A DNA stretch of 64,000 nt from contig NZ_CP155071.1 in NCBI RefSeq assembly GCF_039621855.1, forward strand, positions 4,216,001 through 4,280,000. Direction: 5' to 3'. Below, one piece after another: positions 56,121 to 64,000 of the stretch. The position numbers were made by a program, and so were the translations under genes. The notes beneath the pieces were generated by a model. That model was not told the origin of the DNA. It worked only from the letters and a program-made list of their open reading frames with translations, and ran no database searches. The DNA comes from Erwinia sp. HDF1-3R (GTDB taxonomy: Bacteria; Pseudomonadota; Gammaproteobacteria; Enterobacterales; Enterobacteriaceae). Every line of letters starts with the position of its first letter. Positions within the stretch are counted from its first letter, which is position 1.

Positions 56121-58259
56121 TTATTCTGCTTCTGGTGCCGGGGCAACAGCAGGGGTTACCGCTTCTGGTTCAGACTGCTCGGTCGCTTCTTTGATGCTCA
56201 GGCGTACGCGGCCCTGGCGATCAACTTCCAGCACTTTCACCGGCACTTCCTGACCCATCTGCAGATAGTCAGTCACTTTCTCTACGCGCTTGTCAGCGAT
56301 TTGAGAAATGTGCACCAGACCTTCTTTACCACCACCGATGGCGACGAAGGCACCAAAGTCAACGATGCGGGTCACTTTACCGTTGTAGATACGACCCACT
56401 TCGATTTCTGCAGTGATCTCTTCGATACGGCGGATAGCGAATTTCGCTTTATCACCGTCGGTCGCAGCGATTTTCACCGTACCGTCATCTTCGATCTCAA
56501 TGGTGGTGCCGGTTTCTTCGGTCAGCGCACGAATAACCGAGCCGCCTTTACCGATGACATCTTTAATTTTGTCCGGGCTGATCTTGATGGTGTGAATGCG
56601 CGGAGCAAACTGAGAGATGTCGCCGCGCGGGGTGCTGATCGCCTGCTCCATCACGCCCAGGATGTGCAGTCGTGCACCTTTAGCCTGGTTCAGCGCCACC
56701 TGCATGATTTCGCGGGTGATGCCTTCAATTTTAATGTCCATCTGCAGCGCGGTGATACCTTCACGGCTACCGGCTACTTTGAAGTCCATGTCGCCCAGGT
56801 GATCTTCGTCGCCCAGGATATCGGAGAGAACGACGAAGTTTTCACCCTCTTTCACCAGGCCCATGGCGATACCTGCAACTGCGGCCTTAATTGGCACGCC
56901 GGCATCCATCAGCGCCAGAGAAGCACCACACACGGACGCCATTGACGATGAGCCGTTTGATTCAGTGATTTCAGACACCACACGTACGGTGTAAGGGAAC
57001 GCATCACCCTTCGGCATCACGGCCAGTACGCCGCGCTTGGCAAGACGGCCGTGGCCGATCTCGCGACGCTTAGGTGAACCTACCATACCGGTCTCACCGA
57101 CGGAGTACGGAGGGAAGTTGTAGTGGAACAGGAAGTTGTCGGTACGCTCGCCCATCAGCTCATCGAGGTTCTGTGCGTCACGTGCGGTACCCAGGGTAGC
57201 GGTAACCAGCGCCTGCGTCTCACCACGGGTGAAGAGCGCAGAACCGTGAGTGCGCGGCAGTACGCCAGTGCGCACGTCCAGACCACGGATCATATCTTTT
57301 TCACGGCCGTCAATGCGCGGTTCGCCACGAAGAATGCGGCTACGTACGACGTCTTTTTCCAGACCGTGCAGAATATCGCTGATTTCACCTTCGTTCAGGC
57401 TTTCGTCTTCAGCCAGCAGCGCAGCGGTCACTTCGCTCTTGATAACGCCAACGCGATCGTAACGCTCCTGCTTCTCGGTGATGCGATAAGCATCGCTCAG
57501 GCGAGATTCAGCCAGCGCGGCAATACGGCTGGTCAGAGATTCGTTTACGGCCTCTGGCTGCCAGTCCCAGCGAGGTTTACCGGCTTCGGCAACCAGGGAG
57601 TTGATCTGGTCGATAACAATTTGCTGCTGCTCGTGACCGTAGACCACCGCACCCAGCATCTGATCTTCGCTCAGCACTTCGGCTTCAGACTCAACCATCA
57701 GCACGGCACCCTGAGTACCGGCAACAACCAGGTCCAGTTTGCTCTCTTTCAGCTCGTCGGTGGTTGGGTTCAGCACATACTGATCGTTGATGTAACCTAC
57801 GCGCGCGGCACCGATAGGACCATTAAAGGGCAGACCGGACAGGCTCAGCGCTGCAGAGGCACCGATCATCGCCACGATGTCAGGGTTAACCTGTGGGTTC
57901 ACGGAAACCACGGTCGCGATGACCTGAACTTCGTTAACGAAACCTTCCGGGAACAGTGGGCGCACCGGGCGGTCAATCAGGCGTGAGGTCAGGGTTTCAC
58001 CTTCGCTCGGGCGGCCTTCACGACGGAAGAAGCTACCGGGAATGCGGCCAGCAGCGTAGGTACGCTCCTGATAGTTTACGGTCAGCGGGAAAAAGCCCTG
58101 ACCCGGCTTGGCTTTTTTCTGGCCAACAACGGTAACGAATACCGCGGTGTCATCCATACTTACCATCACAGCTGCCGTGGCCTGGCGAGCCATCATACCG
58201 GTCTCCAGGGTGACGGTATGCTGACCATATTGGAATTTTCTTACGATCGGGTTCAGCAA
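56121..58259 (-). CDS. pnp: Polynucleotide phosphorylase (PNPase)
   Basis: A 712-residue 3'-5' exoribonuclease, degradosome subunit. Two RNase PH domains flank a helical domain ([20 protein letters not shown] in the second core), and the KH ([20 protein letters not shown]) and S1 ([20 protein letters not shown]) domains close it. The start is the TTG at 58259 with AAGGA upstream, giving (M)[21 protein letters not shown]. coli pnp also uses TTG. The open frame upstream has no homology. The long leader (58260-58568) is the place where RNase III/PNPase autocontrol acts in E. coli. Confidence 0.97.
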   Translation of the reverse strand: MLNPIVRKFQYGQHTVTLETGMMARQATAAVMVSMDDTAVFVTVVGQKKAKPGQGFFPLTVNYQERTYAAGRIPGSFFRREGRPSEGETLTSRLIDRPVRPLFPEGFVNEVQVIATVVSVNPQVNPDIVAMIGASAALSLSGLPFNGPIGAARVGYINDQYVLNPTTDELKESKLDLVVAGTQGAVLMVESEAEVLSEDQMLGAVVYGHEQQQIVIDQINSLVAEAGKPRWDWQPEAVNESLTSRIAALAESRLSDAYRITEKQERYDRVGVIKSEVTAALLAEDESLNEGEISDILHGLEKDVVRSRILRGEPRIDGREKDMIRGLDVRTGVLPRTHGSALFTRGETQALVTATLGTARDAQNLDELMGERTDNFLFHYNFPPYSVGETGMVGSPKRREIGHGRLAKRGVLAVMPKGDAFPYTVRVVSEITESNGSSSMASVCGASLALMDAGVPIKAAVAGIAMGLVKEGENFVVLSDILGDEDHLGDMDFKVAGSREGITALQMDIKIEGITREIMQVALNQAKGARLHILGVMEQAISTPRGDISQFAPRIHTIKISPDKIKDVIGKGGSVIRALTEETGTTIEIEDDGTVKIAATDGDKAKFAIRRIEEITAEIEVGRIYNGKVTRIVDFGAFVAIGGGKEGLVHISQIADKRVEKVTDYLQMGQEVPVKVLEVDRQGRVRLSIKEATEQSEPEAVTPAVAPAPEAE

Positions 58260-58568
58260 AATTAAATCCTTAACGTTCTGACAGGGCACTGACCCTGCCG
58301 AAAAATTTTAATCTTCATTTGCATCCTCGCGACTAATGACAACCCTTAATCCCGCCCCGGGGACAAAGCCTCTCATTAGCCGCGCGAAACGCTGCAACTG
58401 AAGATCGCACGTGTCAACAATACAATAGTTTGGCGAAAAATGCTGCCGCTTAGCGGAAAAAAGGGGCCATGAAGGCCCCTTTTTAGCAAAACTCGCACAA
58501 ATCTGCCTTTAAGCCATTTATCGTATCAGATTGCGCTGAAACGTACCGGGCAAGGCAGATTCTAAGAT
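58260..58568 (-). promoter_or_regulatory. pnp leader and rpsO-pnp intergenic region
   Basis: About 300 bp holding the rpsO terminator (hairpin GGGGCC/GGCCCC at about 58463-58479 with an A/T-run, minus strand) and the pnp leader. In E. coli this region contains the pnp promoter, the RNase III cleavage stem and, on the other strand, the sRNA SraG. I could not confirm the sRNA here. Confidence 0.6.
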
Positions 58569-58838
58569 TTAGCGACGCAGACCCAGACGCTCGATCAGGC
58601 TGGTATAACGTGCAACATCTTTACGCTTCAGGTAATCCAGCAGCTTACGACGCTGGGAAACCATACGCAGCAGACCGCGACGGCTGTGGTGATCTTTTTT
58701 GTGCTCAGAGAAGTGACCCTGCAGATGGTTAATCTGAGCGGTCAGCAGAGCAACCTGAACTTCGGTAGAACCACTGTCGTTAGCATCGCGACCGTAGTCG
58801 GCAACGATCTGTGCTTTAGTTTCAACACTTAGAGACAT
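58569..58838 (-). CDS. rpsO: 30S ribosomal protein S15
   Basis: An 89-residue protein, same length as E. coli S15, starting [20 protein letters not shown] and containing [16 protein letters not shown] and [18 protein letters not shown]. It binds 16S rRNA helix 20/22 early in assembly and represses its own mRNA through a pseudoknot in the leader. Confidence 0.98.
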   Translation of the reverse strand: MSLSVETKAQIVADYGRDANDSGSTEVQVALLTAQINHLQGHFSEHKKDHHSRRGLLRMVSQRRKLLDYLKRKDVARYTSLIERLGLRR

Positions 58839-58914
58839 GATACAACTCCAAATTTAAGATAAATGTACAGGTGCCGATCTCTAATTCAGCGACCCAATGT
58901 AAAGCCGCGCTATT

Positions 58915-59889
58915 CTACTCTGCGCCTGATACTTTCGCAAATGGCGCGTCGGAATATTCCACGACCAGCCGTCGGGGCGCAACGCGGCCATCCCCGGCGA
59001 TTTCCGCCATGCCAATAAATTTGCGCGTTTCACCTTCGGTGACGCGGACCAGCCCCGTAGCAGGAACATGACCCGCCTGCACGGGTTGCCCCTGCCTGAA
59101 GTAAGCGGCAACCGAACTCAGAAGATTAACTTCCGGGTACGCGGCGGCCGGGCTGTCCATCGGCATCAGCAGCGGGTCCAGCAGGTCAGCAGGCGTTTTG
59201 CCACTGGCGTAAGCTTCCTCGCTAAGCGCCGACAGCTGCTCCAGGGTCACCATGCTGGTGACCGGATAGGTCGCAACCTGTAGACGACGTAAATATGCCA
59301 CATGGGCACCACAGCCGAGCAGTTCACCCAGGTCATCCGTAATCGTACGAATGTAGGTTCCCTTAGAACAGTGGATTTCCAGCTCCAGCTCATCGCCTTC
59401 CCAGCGGATAAGCTGCAGATCATAGACGGTGATACTGCGCGCTTCACGTGGCACTTCAATACCTTCGCGGGCGTACTCATACAGCTTCCGCCCCTGATAC
59501 TTCAGCGCGGAATACATCGACGGGACCTGCTGGGTTTCCCCGCGGAAGCCGTCGAGCGCCTCAAGCAGCTGCTGCTCGGTAAAGGTCACCGGACGCTCAC
59601 TGATGACGGCACCCTCTGCGTCTGAGGTATCGGTACGCTGCCCCAGTTTTGCAATCACACGATAGCGCTTATCCGAGTCAAGCAGGTACTGGGAAAATTT
59701 CGTGGCTTCGCCCAGGCAAATTGGCAGCATACCGGTGGCCAGAGGATCCAGCGCACCGGTATGACCCGCGCGGTTCGCCGTGAAGAGGCGCTTCACTTTT
59801 TGCAGCGCATCATTACTGGACAGACCGGTAGGTTTATCCAGCAGCAGCACACCATGGACGTCGCGACCGCGACGACGAGGACGACTCAT
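58915..59889 (-). CDS. truB: tRNA pseudouridine-55 synthase TruB
   Basis: A 324-residue enzyme making psi55 in tRNA T-loops. Catalytic motif [19 protein letters not shown] (catalytic Asp in ALDPLA) and, near the N-terminus, [15 protein letters not shown]. The C-terminal PUA-like domain ends at the stop near 58915. The ATG overlaps the rbfA stop (TGATG). About 10 residues longer than in E. coli (314). Confidence 0.97.
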   Translation of the reverse strand: MSRPRRRGRDVHGVLLLDKPTGLSSNDALQKVKRLFTANRAGHTGALDPLATGMLPICLGEATKFSQYLLDSDKRYRVIAKLGQRTDTSDAEGAVISERPVTFTEQQLLEALDGFRGETQQVPSMYSALKYQGRKLYEYAREGIEVPREARSITVYDLQLIRWEGDELELEIHCSKGTYIRTITDDLGELLGCGAHVAYLRRLQVATYPVTSMVTLEQLSALSEEAYASGKTPADLLDPLLMPMDSPAAAYPEVNLLSSVAAYFRQGQPVQAGHVPATGLVRVTEGETRKFIGMAEIAGDGRVAPRRLVVEYSDAPFAKVSGAE

Positions 59890-60290
59890 CAGTCCTCCTT
59901 GTCTTCTTCCGCAGGGCCACGACGCTCGGCATCGTTTCTCACTACGTTAGTGACAAGGTTAGACATGCGCATGCCTTCAACCAGTGAATTGTCGTAGAAC
60001 CAGGTCAGCTCAGGCACGATACGCAGGCGCATGGCTTTACCCAGCAGCGAACGGATATAGCCGGAAGCATCACCAAGCGCCCGCAGGCCGCCTTTGATAG
60101 CGTCTTCGTCTTTGTCGTTCAGAAAGGTGACAAACACTTTGGCATAGGCCAGGTCGCGAGAAACCTCGACACCTGACACGGTTACCATCATGCCAAGGCG
60201 TGGATCTTTGATCTCACGCTGTAAAATCATCGCGATCTCTTTCTGCAATTCCTGAGATACGCGCTGTGGGCGACCAAATTCTTTCGCCAT
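59889..60290 (-). CDS. rbfA: Ribosome-binding factor A
   Basis: A 133-residue KH-type 30S maturation and cold-shock factor: [40 protein letters not shown] and [20 protein letters not shown]. As in E. coli, it lies in nusA-infB-rbfA-truB-rpsO order. Confidence 0.98.
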   Translation of the reverse strand: MAKEFGRPQRVSQELQKEIAMILQREIKDPRLGMMVTVSGVEVSRDLAYAKVFVTFLNDKDEDAIKGGLRALGDASGYIRSLLGKAMRLRIVPELTWFYDNSLVEGMRMSNLVTNVVRNDAERRGPAEEDKED

Positions 60291-60444
60291 ATTAGAACTC
60301 TCCAGATTAAGGCGGTGTCCGACCCTGGGTGCTAAGACCGTCGGAATACCAACAGTTCGCGATCAAGGTGGAAGGTGAAGGGCATAGCAGACTATGTTCA
60401 AACCTGACAACGCAGGACGCGAGCTACTGGTGGGACACAGCCTA

Positions 60445-60467
60445 CGGGAGGCCCAGTGGGCCTCCCG
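60445..60467. repeat. Hairpin between infB and rbfA
   Basis: CGGGAGGCCC/GGGCCTCCCG perfect stem with an AGT loop. There is no T-run on the minus strand, so it is more likely a partial terminator or processing hairpin in the operon mRNA. Confidence 0.55.
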
Positions 60468-60492
60468 GATACGTCACTTTTTCAAGAGACCA

Positions 60493-63174
60493 TTAATCGA
60501 TAGTACGCTGGATCTCGATAATTTCGAACACTTCGATCATATCGCCAACGCGCACATCGTTGTAGTTCTTCACGCCGATACCACATTCCATGCCGTTACG
60601 GACTTCGTTGACGTCATCTTTGAAGCGGCGCAGGGATTCCAGCTCGCCTTCATAGATAACCACGTTATCGCGCAGTACGCGGATAGGGTTATGACGCTTG
60701 ATGTTACCTTCGGTCACCATACAACCGGCGATAGCACCAAATTTCGGTGATTTGAACACGTCACGTACCGCAGCCAGACCGATGATCTGCTGTTTGTACT
60801 CAGGTGCAAGCATACCGCTCATCGCTGCTTTTACTTCGTCAATCAGGTTATAGATGACGGAGTAGTAACGCAGATCCAGGCTTTCAGTATCAATGACGCG
60901 GCGCGCAGAGGCATCGGCACGGACGTTAAAGCCAACCAGGATAGCGTTAGACGCTGCTGCCAGCGTGGCGTCGGTCTCAGTGATACCGCCCACACCAGAA
61001 CCCACGATTTTAACTTTCACTTCATCAGTGGAAAGTTTCATCAGGGAGTCGGAGATAGCTTCGACAGAACCCTGTACGTCGGCTTTCAGCACGATGTTCA
61101 GTTCAGATACTTCGCCTTCGGTCATGTTAGCAAACATGTTTTCCAGCTTAGATTTCTGCTGACGCGCCAGCTTAACTTCACGGAATTTGCCCTGACGATA
61201 CAGTGCCACTTCACGCGCTTTTTTCTCGTCGCGTACGACGGTCGCTTCATCACCTGCTGCCGGAACGCCCGACAGACCCAGAATTTCTACCGGGATAGAA
61301 GGACCGGCGGTCAGGACTTCACGCCCTAACTCATCACGCATCGCACGCACGCGGCCGTATTCAAAGCCACAAAGGACGATATCGCCTTTGTTCAATGTCC
61401 CTTCACGCACCAGTACGGTAGCAACCGGACCACGGCCTTTATCCAGGAAGGATTCAACAACCACGCCGCTTGCCATACCCTGACGGACAGCGGTCAGTTC
61501 CAGCACTTCAGCCTGCAGCAGGATGATGTTCAGCAGGTCGTCGATGCCGGTACCCGCTTTCGCAGAGACGTTGACGAACATGTTTTCACCGCCCCACACT
61601 TCCGGGATAATCCCGTACTGAGTGAGTTCGTTTTTAACACGATCCGGATCAGCTTCAGGTTTGTCGCACTTGTTCACTGCAACAACAACCGGTACGTTCG
61701 CCGCTTTCGCATGCTGGATAGCTTCAACCGTCTGTGGCATGACGCCATCATCCGCTGCCACCACCAGGATAACGATATCCGTCGCCTGAGCACCACGAGC
61801 ACGCATTGCGGTAAACGCGGCGTGTCCCGGGGTATCCAGGAAGGTGATCATACCGCTGTCAGTTTCAACGTGGTAAGCACCGATGTGCTGAGTAATGCCG
61901 CCCGCTTCGCCAGAGGCGACTTTGGTTGAACGGATATAGTCCAGCAGAGACGTTTTACCGTGGTCAACGTGGCCCATGATGGTCACGACTGGCGCACGAG
62001 ACTCGCGTTCAGCCTGAGTATCACGATCGCTCATTACCGCTTCTTCCAGCTCATTCTCGCGGCGCAGCGTCACTTTGTGACCCATTTCTTCCGCGACCAG
62101 CTGGGCAGTTTCCTGATCGATAACCTGGTTAATCGTCGCCATGGCGCCCAGCTTCATCATCGCTTTGATGACCTGAGAACCTTTCACTGCCATTTTGTTA
62201 GCCAGCTCGGCCACGGTGATAGTCTCACCGATGATCACGTCGCGGTTAACAGCCTGTGCAGGCTTGTTAAAGCCCTGCTGCAGCGTGCTTGGCTTGCGCT
62301 TGCCGCCTTTACCACCGCGGAACTGCGCGCGCGCTTCTTCACGGTCGGTTTTCGCTTCAGAATGCTTGTTGCCCTTCTTCTGGCGAGGCGCTTTCGCTGG
62401 ACGCGTACGACGATCGCCTTCTACCTTGGCATCGTTTTCGTCTTCAGCGGCACGCGCATGGGTGGAGGTGGTGACATGATAGTCAGAAGTGTCTTCGACT
62501 TCTTTTTCCGCTTCAGCCCATTCTGAGCCTTTTTCTTCCGCCATTTTACGGGCCTCTTCCGCTACGCGCTTCGCGTCTTCTTCGATTTTGCGACGCGCTT
62601 CTTCTTCAGCTTTACGCTTCAGCTCTGCGGCTTCAGCTTCGCGGCGGGCTTTATCAGACTGGGCCGCCCGGGTTGTTTCGTCGGTATGTTGATTGCTCAC
62701 TTTTTCTTTTTCCGCTGCTTCACGTTTGGCTTTATCAGCTGCCTCACGTTTAGCCTGCTCCTCGGCTTCACGCTTCGCTTTCTCTTGAGCTTCGTGCGCG
62801 GCTTTCTCTTCAGCCTCGCGACGAGCCAGTTCTTCCGCTTCACGCTGTGCCTGCTCTTCTGCTTCAGCCTGTGCAGCTTCTGCAGGATCGCCTTTTACAT
62901 AGGTGCGCTTTTTGCGGACTTCAATCTGCACCGCTTTGCTTTTACCGCCGGTGCCCGGCACGTTCAGGGTGCTGCGCGTTTTGCGCTGCAGAGTAAGTTT
63001 ACCAGAACCGCCGTTATGGTCGCGGTTCAGATGGCTAAGGAGCGTCTCTTTTTCCTGCTGGGTCACAGAATCGGTCTCAGACTTGCGGATCCCTGCATCA
63101 GCAAATTGCTGTACCAGGCGTTCTACCGGGGTCTGAATCTCTGCGGCCAGCGATTTTACGGTTACATCTGTCAT
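60493..63174 (-). CDS. infB: Translation initiation factor IF-2
   Basis: An 893-residue GTPase that places initiator tRNA on the 30S. Domain order: N-domain (1-50), a long charged Ala/Glu/Lys/Arg repeat region (about 100-230), and the GTPase domain with G1 [11 protein letters not shown]3 DTPGHAAF and G4 NKCD. C-terminal C1/C2 fMet-tRNA domains end with [11 protein letters not shown]. coli makes shorter forms from internal starts; in-frame ATG/GTG codons exist here, but I did not assign them. Confidence 0.98.
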   Translation of the reverse strand: MTDVTVKSLAAEIQTPVERLVQQFADAGIRKSETDSVTQQEKETLLSHLNRDHNGGSGKLTLQRKTRSTLNVPGTGGKSKAVQIEVRKKRTYVKGDPAEAAQAEAEEQAQREAEELARREAEEKAAHEAQEKAKREAEEQAKREAADKAKREAAEKEKVSNQHTDETTRAAQSDKARREAEAAELKRKAEEEARRKIEEDAKRVAEEARKMAEEKGSEWAEAEKEVEDTSDYHVTTSTHARAAEDENDAKVEGDRRTRPAKAPRQKKGNKHSEAKTDREEARAQFRGGKGGKRKPSTLQQGFNKPAQAVNRDVIIGETITVAELANKMAVKGSQVIKAMMKLGAMATINQVIDQETAQLVAEEMGHKVTLRRENELEEAVMSDRDTQAERESRAPVVTIMGHVDHGKTSLLDYIRSTKVASGEAGGITQHIGAYHVETDSGMITFLDTPGHAAFTAMRARGAQATDIVILVVAADDGVMPQTVEAIQHAKAANVPVVVAVNKCDKPEADPDRVKNELTQYGIIPEVWGGENMFVNVSAKAGTGIDDLLNIILLQAEVLELTAVRQGMASGVVVESFLDKGRGPVATVLVREGTLNKGDIVLCGFEYGRVRAMRDELGREVLTAGPSIPVEILGLSGVPAAGDEATVVRDEKKAREVALYRQGKFREVKLARQQKSKLENMFANMTEGEVSELNIVLKADVQGSVEAISDSLMKLSTDEVKVKIVGSGVGGITETDATLAAASNAILVGFNVRADASARRVIDTESLDLRYYSVIYNLIDEVKAAMSGMLAPEYKQQIIGLAAVRDVFKSPKFGAIAGCMVTEGNIKRHNPIRVLRDNVVIYEGELESLRRFKDDVNEVRNGMECGIGVKNYNDVRVGDMIEVFEIIEIQRTID

Positions 63175-63199
63175 GCTGTTCCTTCCTGCTTACAGTTTA

Positions 63200-64000
63200 T
63201 TACGCGTCGTCGCCGAACCAGCAGATATTACGTGCAGCCATAATCAGCTCACCGGCCCGTTCATCACTCAGGCCCTCAATATCTGACAGATCGTCAACAC
63301 CCTGCTCGGCAAGATCTTCCAGCGTGCATACGCCAATCGCCGCCAGCTTAAATGCCAGTTCACGATCCAGACCTTCCAGATTCAGCAAATCTTCTGCCGG
63401 CTGGTTTTCACCCAGGCTCTCTTCTTTCGCCAGCGCCAGGGTAGTTAACGCATTTTTTGCCCGATCGCGCAGCGCTTCTACCGTATCTTCATCCATCCCG
63501 TCGATTTCCAACAGTTCATTGATGGGAACATACGCGAGCTCTTCAAGTGAGGAGAAGCCCTCTTCAACCAGCATGGTGGCGAAATCTTCATCAATATCAA
63601 GATATTTGGTAAAGACGTCGATAGCAGCGTGGGCTTCAGCCTGATGCTTAGCCTGAAGATCGTCGACCGTCATCACGTTCAGCTCCCAGCCACTCAGCTG
63701 TGAAGCCAGACGCACGTTTTGGCCATTACGGCCTATCGCCTGGGCCAGATTTCCGGCTTCAACGGCGATGTCCATGGTGTGATTATCTTCATCCACCACG
63801 ATAGAGGCAACGTCCGCAGGCGCCATGGCGTTGATCACGAACTGCGCAGGATTATCATCCCACAGCACGATATCAATACGCTCACCGGCCAGCTCGCTGG
63901 ACACTGCCTGAACACGCGCGCCACGCATACCGACGCAGGCACCGATAGGATCGATACGCTTGTCGTTGGTTTTCACGGCAATCTTGGCACGAGAGCCCGG
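63200..64000 (-). CDS. nusA: Transcription factor NusA, C-terminal part
   Basis: The C-terminal ~266 residues, cut off by the window end. Visible are KH1/KH2 ([40 protein letters not shown]) and the two acidic repeats ([40 protein letters not shown]) that bind RNA polymerase alpha and lambda N. It ends NICWFGDDA like E. coli (DEA). It leads the nusA-infB operon; rimP and metY should lie beyond 64000. Confidence 0.97.
   Translation of the reverse strand, partial: PGSRAKIAVKTNDKRIDPIGACVGMRGARVQAVSSELAGERIDIVLWDDNPAQFVINAMAPADVASIVVDEDNHTMDIAVEAGNLAQAIGRNGQNVRLASQLSGWELNVMTVDDLQAKHQAEAHAAIDVFTKYLDIDEDFATMLVEEGFSSLEELAYVPINELLEIDGMDEDTVEALRDRAKNALTTLALAKEESLGENQPAEDLLNLEGLDRELAFKLAAIGVCTLEDLAEQGVDDLSDIEGLSDERAGELIMAARNICWFGDDA

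Noticed and set aside
58260-58460. SraG small RNA gene opposite the pnp leader
   Set aside because: Expected from E. coli synteny, but I could not identify its sequence or promoter by eye.

Overview
The window is chromosomal DNA of a gamma-proteobacterium of the order Enterobacterales. The core proteins are close to E. coli (LptFG, PepA, ValS, PyrBI, NrdDG, DeaD, Pnp, InfB, NusA). The combination of miaE, an arginine deiminase operon and the mixed gene order suggests Erwiniaceae (Pantoea/Erwinia-like). The genus is an inference.

Layout. (1) 1-5330 is an AT-rich accessory region. It holds a colicin-V-like microcin locus (secretion gene fragment, double-glycine precursor, immunity gene), a pile of three truncated insertion-sequence transposases (IS3, IS256, IS481), and a three-gene unknown cassette (HNH-like, small, zinc-motif protein) between two roughly 110-bp direct repeats. 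(2) 5331-13875 is a degraded P4-like phage satellite in the 3' end of tRNA-Leu(CAA) (leuX). It has a P4-type integrase, iterons, a C-terminal stub of the alpha primase/helicase, a frameshifted psu, an ogr/delta activator, a P2/P4-type cos sequence and a degenerate att copy at the far end. It carries two large low-GC cargo genes: a TIGR04141/DUF6119 protein and an NLR-like HEPN-NB-ARC-TPR-cold-shock protein. (3) 13876-34848 is core genome: yjjA, yjiN, lptG/lptF, pepA-holC-valS, yjgM, miaE, rraB and argI. An arginine deiminase cluster follows (arcA, arcC, second OTC, YfcC-type transporter, ArgR paralogue), then pyrL-pyrB-pyrI with its attenuator, and ridA. (4) 34849-44482 holds a low-GC orphan protein, treC without treB/treR, a SWIM-SNF2 helicase and nrdDG behind tandem NrdR-like boxes. 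(5) 44544-64000 is the E. coli 71-minute region: yhbO/P/Q/S, ubiT/U/V, yhbW, a toxin-like orphan, deaD with its yrbN leader peptide, nlpI, pnp, rpsO, truB, rbfA, infB and nusA (truncated by the window end). The join between nrdG (96 min in E. coli) and yhbO (71 min) is a rearrangement junction relative to E. coli.

How the genes work together. The ADI cluster would turn arginine into ornithine, ammonia, CO2 and ATP, probably when oxygen is low. It sits between anabolic argI and pyrBI, which share carbamoyl phosphate. nrdDG and ubiTUV are further oxygen-independent functions. The right end is the nusA-infB transcription/translation cluster. The most interesting part is the leuX satellite: its replication and capsid genes have decayed, but int, cos and the presumed anti-phage cargo remain intact.
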